Counted from the first letter of the stretch, positions 52,003-60,076 are shown. The stretch is DNA of 60,490 nucleotides from an uncultured Muribaculaceae bacterium (GCA_947625935.1 CANQQE010000007.1:77724-138213), one strand, 5' to 3'. Program-made: numbers and translations. Notes: generated by a model from the sequence alone, not told the origin.

Positions 52003-52323
52003 ATGAAAGCAACGGGGATAGTGCGCCGAGTAGACGACCTCGGCAGGATCGTGCTTCCAATAGACACCCGCAGGCAGTGCGATATCAAAGAAGGAGATCC
52101 GCTCGAAATTTTTATCGACAAATCAGATATCATATTACGCAAGTACGTGAACGAACCGGAAAAAGATTCGTTAGAAGAAATGCTGCGCAAGTATGCCGAA
52201 GAATACCGAAAAGAACCGGCGGGGCGGGAAGTCCAGGGCACGGCGGAGCTGCTGGACAGGGCGGCCGATACGATTATTAAATTAAAAGGACGCTTGACGC
52301 GCGGTGAAGAGTATGAAAGATAA
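52003..52323 (+). CDS. AbrB/SpoVT-family transcription regulator
   Basis: 106 residues. The N-terminal swapped-hairpin domain is clear: ATGIVRRVDDLGRIVLPIDT, RQCDIKEGDPLEIFID and DIILRKY. The C-terminal half is a charged helical segment. AbrB-type proteins bind AT-rich DNA as dimers or tetramers. It may regulate element or host genes. Overlaps the next gene by 11 bp. Confidence 0.86.
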   Translation: MKATGIVRRVDDLGRIVLPIDTRRQCDIKEGDPLEIFIDKSDIILRKYVNEPEKDSLEEMLRKYAEEYRKEPAGREVQGTAELLDRAADTIIKLKGRLTRGEEYER

Positions 52324-52690
52324 TCCGATATACAACAGAGCTGCAAAGATCGTACTCGCCACAATGCTCTTCTCATTGGCCGTGAGCTTCGTCTATCTCA
52401 ATCTTTATATCGCAGCACTCGTGTACTGCCATAAAAACTATATTGAAATAGAGTGCGGCGCCTGCGGCTACGCAATGCCCGTGACGTATACCGAGCACTG
52501 CGTCCACTGCGGAGCGGGAGAAGACGATCTGTACCTCGTAGAGACATACAGATGCACCGAATGCCGCAAATCTTACTCTTCAGATATTTATAAATTCTGC
52601 AGAGAATGCGGCGCTCCGGTCGAACAAAAGAAAATTCCGATCACTGAACTAAAAGGCCTGGCCCGCTTCATGTTCAACCAGACGAAATAA
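52313..52690 (+). CDS. Membrane protein with double zinc ribbon
   Basis: 125 residues from the ATG at 52313 (a GTG at 52304 is less likely). A membrane segment (about 12-35) is followed by CGACGYAMP, CVHCGAG, CTECRKS and CRECGAPV, four CxxC pairs that would form two zinc ribbons in the cytoplasm. Function unknown. Confidence 0.68.
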   Translation: MKDNPIYNRAAKIVLATMLFSLAVSFVYLNLYIAALVYCHKNYIEIECGACGYAMPVTYTEHCVHCGAGEDDLYLVETYRCTECRKSYSSDIYKFCRECGAPVEQKKIPITELKGLARFMFNQTK

Positions 52691-52706
52691 CAGGGGGAAA
52701 ACCTAT

Positions 52707-52907
52707 ATGATCACATTATCCGAAAAAGAAAAGAAAGTCATCGAACGTCTCGGCGATCCGCTCTACACGCCGGAATACATCCAGAAATGGGTAAACCGCG
52801 ACGACAATGTGATGATCAATCCCGCAGCAGCCATGAGCGCCATCGGGGCAAAAGGCTTTTATACAGCCGTAAAAGATATTATTATACGGGGGATCACACT
52901 GGTATGA
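52707..52907 (+). CDS. Small hypothetical protein
   Basis: 66 residues, start after AGGGGGAAA. The stop overlaps the next start (ATGA). No family recognised. Confidence 0.64.
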   Translation: MITLSEKEKKVIERLGDPLYTPEYIQKWVNRDDNVMINPAAAMSAIGAKGFYTAVKDIIIRGITLV

Positions 52908-53239
52908 ATGCAAAATTATATTTATATCAGATCCCCGAAAAACAGCACTATCCGTTAACGATCCAATGCCGTGAATTCAATGCCGAATTATCCGGCGAAG
53001 AATATCTCTTAGACGCCGAAGGCGTAAAAGCCTTCTCAGTTGCAGGTATCCACAAAAGCTATATCGACTGGGTCACAGGCGGATACGCGAACGAAACGAG
53101 TCTTATCATGGCCAAGCGGGACGACGAACGCGCCAAACAACTATTCATCAATCAGTTCGCCGACAAAATCAAAGGCTGTAGCGTCAAACTTTACGAAAGG
53201 GAGGACCAGAATGTCCCAAAACACGAACAAAAGCAATAG
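52904..53239 (+). CDS. Hypothetical protein
   Basis: 111 residues from the ATG at 52904, coupled to the preceding stop codon. Soluble, beta-prone N-terminus, basic tail. No family recognised. Confidence 0.64.
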   Translation: MNAKLYLYQIPEKQHYPLTIQCREFNAELSGEEYLLDAEGVKAFSVAGIHKSYIDWVTGGYANETSLIMAKRDDERAKQLFINQFADKIKGCSVKLYEREDQNVPKHEQKQ

Positions 53240-53372
53240 CGCCTACTGCGATTATGACTGCGAGAACTGCGAACACAACAAGACCTGCCCCGAATCCGAT
53301 TACCGGCCGGGCAACAAATATGACCGCAGGCTCAAGTCCAATTCGACACAGAACAATTCAAAAAGGAGGTAA
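53211..53372 (+). CDS. Small Cys-rich protein (53 residues)
   Basis: From the ATG at 53211, 7 bases after GGGAGG. CDYDCENCEHNKTC holds four Cys in 14 residues, a likely zinc or iron site, followed by a basic tail (KYDRRLKSNS). Overlaps the preceding gene by 29 bp. Confidence 0.6.
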   Translation: MSQNTNKSNSAYCDYDCENCEHNKTCPESDYRPGNKYDRRLKSNSTQNNSKRR

Positions 53373-53378
53373 CACAAA

Positions 53379-54092
53379 ATGAGCGACATGTACATGTACA
53401 AAACAAATCCCAACAAAAACGTAACCGTCCAGGATTACACGACAAAAGCGCCCATCACGCTCATGGGCTACGAAGCAGGCGTCTGCCAGGGAGCTGATAT
53501 TTCAGATCCTGAGAAGAACTACAAACGAGGCCTTGACTGCCTGGCCAGAGGTCATATGCGTACCGCGGAATATCCACAGGTATATCTTGAGATCAGCGGC
53601 TATTCGGCCCGGATGATGCGTGAGCTGTATACGCACATTGCAGGAGGGCCTACGAGGCTCCAGGCGTCCACAAGATATATCGACTACGAGCACGGATTCG
53701 GCTATATCACCCCGGCATCCGTCCAGTCGATCCCCGGCGCCCTGGACGAGTATCAGCATATGATGAGCGATATTCAGGAACATCTGAGAAAGCTGGATGC
53801 TCTCGGCGTCCCCAGAGAAGATTCAGCCATGGGCCTGCCTCTCGGCATGGAATCCAAGATGGTCCTGAGGACCAACGCAAGACATCTGATCGACATGTCG
53901 CACCAGCGCATGTGCAGCAAGGCATTCTGGGAGTACCGGCTCTTTATGGACGAGCTCTGCGACAAGCTGAGCCTTTATTCATCCGAATGGCGTTATCTGA
54001 TCGAAAAGTATTTCGAGCCGAAATGCGGGATCACCGGATACTGCAGCGAAGCCAAAAGCTGTGGAAGACAACCTAAGAAACAGGAGGTATAA
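53379..54092 (+). CDS. thyX: Flavin-dependent thymidylate synthase ThyX
   Basis: 237 residues. THIAGGPTRLQASTRYID (residues 85-102) corresponds to the ThyX signature region; the usual RHR start is degenerate (THI), as I recall for Clostridia-type ThyX, while STRY is kept. MSHQRMCSKAFWEYR is the conserved substrate-binding helix. ThyX makes dTMP from dUMP using FAD and methylene-tetrahydrofolate. It supplies dTMP for phage replication. Start after AAGGAGG. Confidence 0.88.
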   Translation: MSDMYMYKTNPNKNVTVQDYTTKAPITLMGYEAGVCQGADISDPEKNYKRGLDCLARGHMRTAEYPQVYLEISGYSARMMRELYTHIAGGPTRLQASTRYIDYEHGFGYITPASVQSIPGALDEYQHMMSDIQEHLRKLDALGVPREDSAMGLPLGMESKMVLRTNARHLIDMSHQRMCSKAFWEYRLFMDELCDKLSLYSSEWRYLIEKYFEPKCGITGYCSEAKSCGRQPKKQEV

Positions 54093-54095
54093 TCT

Positions 54096-54629
54096 ATGTG
54101 GGTACCTGAAAACCTGCCATTGCTGCCCAGACAATTCAACGCCGAGTCATTCGGCATGCGCCTGAGGCAGGAGCGGAAATTCAAATTTATCACTCAGAAA
54201 GGCCTGGCGGTCCAGCTCGGCGTTTCAGATTCCACGGTATCGAACTGGGAGAAAGGCCTCAGCCTGCCGGACGTGCACGCGCTGACCACGATCGCAAGAT
54301 ATCTGGACGTCTCGATCGACTGGCTGGCATGCCTCACCGACGAGCGCAAGCTCAAAACGCGCAACCAGAATTTTCAGCCTCATTACACGACCGGCCCGAA
54401 ATTATATGACCTGAGAGTCACGAACCGCGTTTCACAGAAACAGATCGCAGCAGCGATCAACAGCTCGCCCAGTACGATCTCTTCCTGGGAGCACGGCACA
54501 CCGATCAGCCTGGAAGCCAATTTCAAGATCGCCGCTGTATTTCATGTAAGTCTGGACTGGCTCTACGGAATTACCGACGACATGACGCCGTATACGGCCC
54601 TGACCGTGACGATCATGAATAAAATTTAA
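54096..54629 (+). CDS. Regulator with two tandem XRE HTH domains
   Basis: 177 residues. First HTH: FITQKGLAVQLGVSDSTVSN with WEKGLSLPDVHALTTIARYL; second HTH: VSQKQIAAAINSSPSTISS with WEHGTPISLEANFKIAAVF. Each is followed by DWL(A/Y). Two XRE domains in one chain may bind two adjacent half-sites without dimerising. It directly follows thyX by 3 bp. Confidence 0.85.
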   Translation: MWVPENLPLLPRQFNAESFGMRLRQERKFKFITQKGLAVQLGVSDSTVSNWEKGLSLPDVHALTTIARYLDVSIDWLACLTDERKLKTRNQNFQPHYTTGPKLYDLRVTNRVSQKQIAAAINSSPSTISSWEHGTPISLEANFKIAAVFHVSLDWLYGITDDMTPYTALTVTIMNKI

Positions 54630-54646
54630 GAAAGGAGAGACCTGTC

Positions 54647-55057
54647 ATGGCGCACCAGAGCTACAGCGATGCCACGCAAAAAAAGCAGGAATTTGAGGTC
54701 CAGGCACCCGACGGACGTGTGTTTAAGGGCCTGTACTGCGATCCGAAGCTGGACCGGGAAACGCTTCCCGCCGGCTGGAACGCCTATGATATCCGGCATG
54801 ACGACGACGGCACCGGCGTTTTTTGTACGCTGGAACATGATTACGTACGGGTGAACAACGCAGGGACGTTTTTCCTGGAAGGCGAGATACCTGAGCTGCG
54901 CGAAGCAAAGTCCTCAGTCAATTTCAAGATCGAGCCTGAGGAATGGCTCATGGCCCACGGCGTCGACCCGGATGATCCGGATCCTGAGCTGCTCGAAAGC
55001 ATCGAGCCGTGCCCTGAAGCAAGAAACGACGATTGGGAGTATAATTTTATCTCTTAA
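54647..55057 (+). CDS. Hypothetical protein
   Basis: 136 residues, acidic, ending just before the DnaA boxes. Start after AAAGGAGAG. No family recognised. Confidence 0.68.
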   Translation: MAHQSYSDATQKKQEFEVQAPDGRVFKGLYCDPKLDRETLPAGWNAYDIRHDDDGTGVFCTLEHDYVRVNNAGTFFLEGEIPELREAKSSVNFKIEPEEWLMAHGVDPDDPDPELLESIEPCPEARNDDWEYNFIS

Positions 55058-55066
55058 TTGTTAATA

Positions 55067-55087
55067 TGTGGATAACTATGTGGATAA
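55067..55087 (+). other. Two DnaA boxes in direct repeat
   Basis: TGTGGATAA occurs at 55067-55075 and 55079-55087, 12 bp apart, each a perfect complement of the DnaA consensus TTATCCACA. An AT-rich stretch lies about 60 bp downstream (55139-55166). This may be an origin or a DnaA-responsive switch. Confidence 0.55.
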
Positions 55088-55130
55088 AGAGGCAGCGTAT
55101 GCGTTCCGGCATATACTGCCTCTTTTTTTT
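55088..55130 (+). terminator. Rho-independent terminator
   Basis: AGAGGCAG (55088-55095) pairs with CTGCCTCT (55116-55123), with an inner TATGC/GCATA pair, followed by eight T's. It ends the long + strand operon before the 55.2 kb promoter. Confidence 0.88.
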
Positions 55131-55164
55131 CTATGTAAACATTAAAAAAATTTTGTAATACATA

Positions 55165-55193
55165 TTGACATCCATTGTTTACTATGGTATAAA
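55165..55193 (+). promoter_or_regulatory. Consensus promoter within nested inverted repeats
   Basis: TTGACA (55165-55170), 17 nt, TATAAA (55188-55193). TTGTTTAC (55175-55182) and GTAAACAA (55200-55207) flank the -10 box; TTGTAATACA (55153-55162) and TGTATTACAA (55219-55228) enclose the whole promoter. A further GTAAACA is at 55135. The layout suggests an autoregulated operator, perhaps bound by the RHH protein encoded next. Confidence 0.82.
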
Positions 55194-55271
55194 TAAAGTG
55201 TAAACAAAAAGGCCAATTTGTATTACAAGTCAATCAATAAAATAAACAATCAGAAAGGAGACATATTTTAT

Positions 55272-55949
55272 ATGAGTAAGGACGACAGCATCGTAAAGTC
55301 TTTTAGGACAACGGAAGAGCAGTTCAACAAGGCGAACGACATCTTCCAGAAAGAAGGCTTCTCGATCTCAGAAGTGATCAGGATCTTATTAGAGGCCACG
55401 ATCCGCGAAGGCCATATCCCAAGGGGGCTCAGCACCCGTGAGATGGAACCGGCCCTGGACGACGCAAAATTCATGGAATCTTATATTGACGACATTTTGA
55501 TGATCGCTGGGATCCAGCCGCCCGCCGACCAGGGACGCACAGCCGAAGAAAGATTATTACAAAAAATCTTTCCGGAACGCTGCGGCTCGAACGGGCTGAG
55601 CAACGCGTTTTTAAGAGAATGGGCCGCTTCCTGGGGCTTCCCGGACGGACTCTCGATCGCGACGCTGGCAGAACTGCACGACTGCGGCATGTTCAAAGAA
55701 TCTCCCTGGTACGGCATCTATGATGCCGATATCAGACCGGAAGGCCGGGACGACACACCGCTCGCTTCGGCGCTTATCACGATGGAATTCCAGAATAATA
55801 TCATGGACAACCTGGAACAGGTCAAGCGTGAAATGCAGGCGCGGGCCGTCAAGCATCTGATGGAGATGGATAATCTGGAATCAGATAATTCGAAATCCGG
55901 CAATCTGGAATCCAATAATTCTGAATTCAAAGAGGAGGATGAGGACTAA
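55272..55949 (+). CDS. Ribbon-helix-helix DNA-binding protein
   Basis: 225 residues from the ATG at 55272 (AAAGGAG 12 bases upstream). The first 50 residues fit a RelB/DinJ/Arc-type RHH domain: VKSFRTTEEQFNKANDIF as the strand and first helix, then GFSISEVIRILLEATI. The middle is unfamiliar and the C-terminus is a low-complexity Asn/Ser/Glu tail (NLESDNSKSGNLESNNSEF). It is the first gene of the operon and probably controls the nested operators upstream, which is inference. Confidence 0.75.
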   Translation: MSKDDSIVKSFRTTEEQFNKANDIFQKEGFSISEVIRILLEATIREGHIPRGLSTREMEPALDDAKFMESYIDDILMIAGIQPPADQGRTAEERLLQKIFPERCGSNGLSNAFLREWAASWGFPDGLSIATLAELHDCGMFKESPWYGIYDADIRPEGRDDTPLASALITMEFQNNIMDNLEQVKREMQARAVKHLMEMDNLESDNSKSGNLESNNSEFKEEDED

Positions 55950-57331
55950 TGGCAGACAAGACTATTTACGAAGAGATCACCAGCCTGGCTCAGGCAGGCG
56001 ATACCGCAGGCCGGTTAAAGGCCGCGGCAATTATCTTGGACCAGTGCGGCGACGATGAGATGGCCGAAGCACTGAACACGCTTTCAGCACAGCTGGACTT
56101 TGACGACAATGCCGAAGCGAACGAAGCGATCACACGGACCAGAGCGCGTATCAACAAGCTGATCAAAGACCGAAATGCCGTACATGCCCAGAGTTATATC
56201 AAACTCATGACCGACGACGATATCCGTGAAATATCAAGCGGCCAAGTTACCGAAGGCGACTATGATTTACTGACCAGCAGCTATGTAAAACGCGGCCTCT
56301 TTGATCCGGATATCTTCGGAGGATCCGGAAAGATCCCGCTCTGCGACGATGAAAAATTCTATCAGGAAAATTTCGGCACAGCCTTCGGCCACATCGAACT
56401 GCCTGTCAGAGTCTTGCTTGACGACATGTGCGACGAGGCGTCCAGCCTGCTGAAAATCACCAGCGAGAATATCCGGAAAGTAACGCATTATGCGTGCTAT
56501 ATGGTAATCGAGCCCGGAAAGACGGATCTTCGCCCCGGCAGCGTCCTGAAAGAAAAAGAATTTGAAAAATATAAAGACGCAAAAGGCTTTAAAGCCATGA
56601 TAGGCGCCGATGCAGTCTACGAGCTTCTGATCAAGTTAAACCGGCCCGACCATCCGGAGCGGATTGCATTCAAAACAATTCTTGTAACGTCGCCTAAGAC
56701 AAGACCCATCGGCTATCACGACACAAAAGCATTCTTTTATACGCACCCGCTGGCCCAGGCCTATGATGGAGTCATCACAGCCGTAAACAGATACGAAAAA
56801 CTACGCGAACTCGGCGCTCCGGACATTATCACCAGGAACGAAGCGCATATGTTATGCGAATCCGTAGAAACGCTGTTCAAATATCTGAACAAATACGCCC
56901 TGCATATCGTTCAGTCCAAGAGCAAAAAGAGCAGCAAAAAGTTTACACTGCAGCAGATCCATATGGCGCTTCGGAATCATGATTTCAGTTTCGTCAAAAC
57001 CGAATGCCCTAAAACTTCGGAGATCCAGAGTCTGAACCTTTATCCTGAAATGATCACGCTGGTCAAGAACAACAAGACCTCAAAGATTTTATTGTCCGAG
57101 GTAATTGACCAGTGCATGCTGGCCAAGCAGAATTTCTATCAGGAAAATGCCGTTATCATCCAGGACGGCCGCGAAGCGACACCTGAAGAACAGGAAGAGA
57201 TCGACCGCGTCGATTCTGTTTACAATCAAATGGACGACGCTCAGTACGCCATCCTGGACGGAGCACATGAACAGCGCGAAGAATTTAAGATCGTCTATGA
57301 CACGAACCTGGGCATGTACATGCCTGCATAA
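55949..57331 (+). CDS. RNA polymerase beta-prime N-terminal-like protein (clamp/sigma-docking region)
   Basis: 460 residues. From residue 92 the order of beta-prime landmarks is kept: IREISSGQVTEGDYD, GLFDPDIFG (116-124; beta-prime GLFxxxIFG), FGHIELPV (146-153; GHIEL), YACYMVIEPGKTDL (181-194; SYVVIEGG.TNL), KAMIGADAVYELL (215-227; KMGAEAIQALL), ILVTSPKTRPI (244-254) and NRYEKLRELGAPDIITRNE (280-298), which corresponds to the clamp coiled coil that holds sigma region 2. The zinc-binding CxC...CxxC between IFG and GHIEL is missing, and the protein ends before the catalytic NADFDGD. It therefore cannot be a polymerase alone. It may be one part of a split phage RNA polymerase or a sigma/RNAP decoy. 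Confidence 0.82.
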   Translation: MADKTIYEEITSLAQAGDTAGRLKAAAIILDQCGDDEMAEALNTLSAQLDFDDNAEANEAITRTRARINKLIKDRNAVHAQSYIKLMTDDDIREISSGQVTEGDYDLLTSSYVKRGLFDPDIFGGSGKIPLCDDEKFYQENFGTAFGHIELPVRVLLDDMCDEASSLLKITSENIRKVTHYACYMVIEPGKTDLRPGSVLKEKEFEKYKDAKGFKAMIGADAVYELLIKLNRPDHPERIAFKTILVTSPKTRPIGYHDTKAFFYTHPLAQAYDGVITAVNRYEKLRELGAPDIITRNEAHMLCESVETLFKYLNKYALHIVQSKSKKSSKKFTLQQIHMALRNHDFSFVKTECPKTSEIQSLNLYPEMITLVKNNKTSKILLSEVIDQCMLAKQNFYQENAVIIQDGREATPEEQEEIDRVDSVYNQMDDAQYAILDGAHEQREEFKIVYDTNLGMYMPA

Positions 57332-57380
57332 AAAACAGCCGGCTGTCTGGAAATTCCAGACGGCCGGTTTTTTTTTTTTT
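57331..57380 (+). terminator. Bidirectional terminator between convergent gene blocks
   Basis: A stem of at least 12 bp (57339-57350 with 57356-57367, one G-T pair) with loop AAATT, followed on the + strand by 13 T's and preceded by A's that give a T-run on the - strand. Confidence 0.9.
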
Positions 57381-58128
57381 AATTTCTGAAAATTGTTTCG
57401 GGCGGGACCATTTCTTTTGTCGTATCGGCAGCACCGCCAGTTTTATTTGATGCCGCGAGCACGTTTTCTTTTATCTTTGATATCTGTTCCCTGAGGTCTG
57501 ATGCCTCATCAGATGCTGCAGATACATTTTTACGAAACCGCTCCAAAACTGATTCCGGAGCGAGAGGCCCGCCCATTATGGCATCAATGTCGGAGCCGTC
57601 GTATGAAGATACATCTTTCTCTCTTTTCTGTTTCTCTTTTTCCTGCTGCGCTTTTTCCCATTCTTTCCTTTCCCGCACATGCTGCTCGTAGATCATATCT
57701 CGAATTACATCTGCCATTTCTTTTATATCCTCATTGCAGCTCAATACTGTTTTTAACTGCAGCAGGCTGTCAGATAAGCGGATAAATTCATACGCATGCT
57801 CCACGAGAGCTTTCTGTTCTTCTACAAACTTAGCATGTGCACGTTGTCCTGTTGCGCCGCTCTGAATATATATTTTTTCTGTCTTCATAGCTTTACCGCT
57901 CAACGAATTTATCGCATCACGTATATGCTCATCAAGATCATTATACTCAGCGCCGCCCATGGCATCATCCAAACTGTCTTTCGCAACAGCGCATGGACTA
58001 TCTATATATGCTGCATTTATACCAAAAAAATCAGTCAAAAAAGACGAATTTACAAAACGCTTCATCGCCGAATTTGCTGATTCCAAACTCCAACTGTTAT
58101 ACTTTAAAACATCTAAAATATCAACCAT
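57379..58128 (-). CDS. Hypothetical coiled-coil protein
   Basis: 249 residues on the - strand; GAGGT lies before the start. A highly charged coiled coil (about 150-180, EQHVRERKEWEKAQQEKEKQ) follows a helical N-terminal part. The DNA looks more AT-rich than the + strand block, hinting at a different origin. No family recognised. Confidence 0.72.
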   Translation of the reverse strand: MVDILDVLKYNSWSLESANSAMKRFVNSSFLTDFFGINAAYIDSPCAVAKDSLDDAMGGAEYNDLDEHIRDAINSLSGKAMKTEKIYIQSGATGQRAHAKFVEEQKALVEHAYEFIRLSDSLLQLKTVLSCNEDIKEMADVIRDMIYEQHVRERKEWEKAQQEKEKQKREKDVSSYDGSDIDAIMGGPLAPESVLERFRKNVSAASDEASDLREQISKIKENVLAASNKTGGAADTTKEMVPPETIFRN

Positions 58129-58152
58129 TTTTAAAACCTCACTTTCTAATGT

Positions 58153-58794
58153 TCATGAACCAAATGCAACTTCCCAGACATGCAGCATTGCTATGTCTGC
58201 ATTGAAATCATATTTCTCGCACAATTTCCATGTAATTGATACGGCACGCTCATTAAAATCACCATGCTCAGCCACACGTTTTTTTACTATCTTTGTATGA
58301 GACTGCCTGCACTCATAAACATATTCACAGATTGCTTTTATTATCGCCGTATAATAATCGCCATAATATTTTTCCGTTCTTTTAACAGGATAATCAAAAT
58401 AGTGATTCACATCTGTCCGGCAGATAAAATCAGCCTCTGTCTCATTTTTGTATGCCCGGATAAGACTTACATCAATACCAAGCGCCGCCAGATCGCCCAA
58501 ACATTCAACATGCGCTTTTACGTATTCAACGGCCGCAGCGTTATGAATATTGTATGAAAGGCAGATCTGGTTTCTCTCAACTTTTTCTTCAAAACTATCA
58601 CTATGATGATAGCTGTCTCTTTTTATATACGTAGATTCTAAAATATCATTTTTAGCCTCTTTGATCAAATCATACATATGCTGATCGCCTAATTTCAAAC
58701 ACTCCAGCATAACAATATCGCATGAATTGACTAACATAACGAACTTCCAAGGCCAGCATTTTTCACGATAGTGACTATGAAAAGCTCTGCTCAC
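58153..58794 (-). CDS. Hypothetical protein
   Basis: 213 residues, GTG start (58794-58792) after GGGGAGGTG. Soluble, rich in Tyr, His and Cys; AT-rich like its neighbour. No family recognised. Confidence 0.68.
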   Translation of the reverse strand: MSRAFHSHYREKCWPWKFVMLVNSCDIVMLECLKLGDQHMYDLIKEAKNDILESTYIKRDSYHHSDSFEEKVERNQICLSYNIHNAAAVEYVKAHVECLGDLAALGIDVSLIRAYKNETEADFICRTDVNHYFDYPVKRTEKYYGDYYTAIIKAICEYVYECRQSHTKIVKKRVAEHGDFNERAVSITWKLCEKYDFNADIAMLHVWEVAFGS

Positions 58795-58830
58795 TCAACT
58801 AAACACCTCCCCTCATATTATTAGAACGCC

Positions 58831-58929
58831 TCAATCCCTGTCGTCCCCCGTGGCGATCAAGATAACCGCGGCAACGCCGATTAAAAATAAAGCATATGCA
58901 ATAACAGCTATCAATTTTAAAACGGACAT
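58831..58929 (-). CDS. Tiny membrane peptide (32 residues)
   Basis: MSVLKLIAVIAYALFLIGVA begins a single hydrophobic helix that ends in TGDDRD. AAGAAGG precedes the ATG at a proper distance. It lies between two genes on the same strand. Function unknown. Confidence 0.55.
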   Translation of the reverse strand: MSVLKLIAVIAYALFLIGVAAVILIATGDDRD

Positions 58930-58942
58930 ATGAGCCTTCTTT

Positions 58943-59383
58943 CTAAGCAGCCGTTGTATCCGGCACAACATACGGACCGAGCACGGGGTTTATTTTTATA
59001 TAATACACCGAAAGCGTGATAAAAACAAGAACTGCGATGATCAAAGGCACAAAAATATATGCCTTCAGGCGACGCCTGTTATTATCAAAATAAATGCTGC
59101 ACAATACGATCCCGTATTGAATATAATAAAATGAGACCGTAATCCTGGAAAAAACGACGATCGCGCTGGCCAGAAAGATCATGACCGCCGAGATATTAAA
59201 ATATTTATTCTGTTTCTCGAAGTTAATATGCGCCAATGAGATGCACCCGCCAATCCCTGATGCGATGGTCAGGACGCTGCCCATAATAACAAGAGTCACC
59301 AGAAAACATCCAAATAACACGCCCCAGTTATTTGAGAACGCGAACACATGATCCGGAAAAAACGTATGTAAAAGCTCTGCCAT
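58943..59383 (-). CDS. Multi-pass membrane protein
   Basis: 146 residues with about four membrane helices (near 20-45, 62-80, 82-97 and 108-126). An Arg/Lys cluster (NNRRRLK) before the last helix suggests that loop is inside. Start after AAAGGAG. No family recognised. Confidence 0.75.
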   Translation of the reverse strand: MAELLHTFFPDHVFAFSNNWGVLFGCFLVTLVIMGSVLTIASGIGGCISLAHINFEKQNKYFNISAVMIFLASAIVVFSRITVSFYYIQYGIVLCSIYFDNNRRRLKAYIFVPLIIAVLVFITLSVYYIKINPVLGPYVVPDTTAA

Positions 59384-59397
59384 AAATTTCTCCTTTA

Positions 59398-59427
59398 AGA
59401 AAAACGGGAGCCTTTTCCCGGCCCCCG
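59398..59427 (-). terminator. Terminator of the HU gene
   Basis: On the - strand CGGGGGCC pairs with GGCTCCCG with one mismatch and loop GGGAAAA, then GTTTTTCTT follows. Confidence 0.75.
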
Positions 59428-59434
59428 CTCCGCC

Positions 59435-59737
59435 TTACTTCTTCTTTTTCTTCTTGGATGCCAGCTCGGCCTTCAGCCGGCTTACCGGCCTGAACTTGAT
59501 CACCCTGGTCGCCGGGATCTTGAGCTTCTCATGCGTCTGGGGATTTACGCCCTGGCGCGCCGCCCTGTCTACAACGGCAAATGTGCCGAAATTGTAGATC
59601 TGTACTTCCTCGCCGTCTGCCAATGCCGATGCCATGTTCGCAAATACGGATTCCACGATCCTCTCCGCAGCAGCTTTTGTCTGAATGTCGTCTGAGCAGT
59701 CCTCTCTGACCGCATCAATCAGTTCTCCTCTGTTCAT
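59435..59737 (-). CDS. HU-family DNA-binding protein
   Basis: 100 residues from the ATG at 59737 (AAAGGAGAG upstream). MNRGELIDAVREDC, AAERIVESVFANMASALADG, EVQIYNFGTFAVVDRAARQG and NPQTHEKLKIPATRVIKFRP are the helices, beta arm and DNA-binding region of HU/IHF proteins. The tail is Lys-rich (KKKKKK). HU bends and compacts DNA; phage HU (as in SPO1 TF1) helps genome compaction or early transcription. It has its own perfect promoter and lies next to the palindrome array, so it may help form an origin or partition complex. Confidence 0.95.
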   Translation of the reverse strand: MNRGELIDAVREDCSDDIQTKAAAERIVESVFANMASALADGEEVQIYNFGTFAVVDRAARQGVNPQTHEKLKIPATRVIKFRPVSRLKAELASKKKKKK

Positions 59738-59809
59738 GAATATCTCTCCTTTCACGATTTGAACTTGACTTTGGACCCGCTCCGAGTCCGGGTTTATGTT
59801 ACATGTTTT

Positions 59810-59838
59810 ATTATAAGCCGATATAATCAGCCTGTCAA
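59810..59838 (-). promoter_or_regulatory. Perfect-consensus HU promoter
   Basis: On the - strand TTGACA (59838-59833), 17 nt, TATAAT (59815-59810), about 73 bases before the HU start codon. Confidence 0.9.
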
Positions 59839-59953
59839 GCGTATGGTCGAAAAAAATCAAAAATAATCTTGATCTCAAGACGGTTCCTTTTCCAGTATGA
59901 TCTTATTCCCCCCCGTTAACATTTTTGTGCTATTTTGTTTATTCTTAATATTG

Positions 59954-59982
59954 AATATAACATTTATGAACGCCGATGTCAA
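59954..59982 (-). promoter_or_regulatory. Promoter of a short - strand transcript
   Basis: On the - strand TTGACA (59982-59977), 17 nt, TATATT (59959-59954). The transcript would run from about 59947 away from the palindrome array. Confidence 0.72.
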
Positions 59983-60076
59983 GCAGCAAATACTCCAGCG
60001 ATCAGTCCGCATAAAACAGCTATAAGACAAAACATCGGACAGGATTTCGGAGCGGCCGGCGCGGTTCTGATTTTTT

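Larger units (their letters stand above)
59738..60076. other. Intergenic region between HU and the palindrome array
   Basis: 339 bp without a convincing gene. It holds the HU promoter and 5' leader, a second - strand promoter (59954-59982) and a possible short transcript that ends near 59850 at a TCTTG/CAAGA stem with T-rich flank (59848-59880). A 15-codon frame lies within that transcript. Confidence 0.6.

Noticed and set aside
57501..58557. + strand open frames opposite the two - strand genes
   Set aside because: They lack ribosome binding sites and lie beyond the convergent terminator, whereas the - strand frames are longer and have good start signals.
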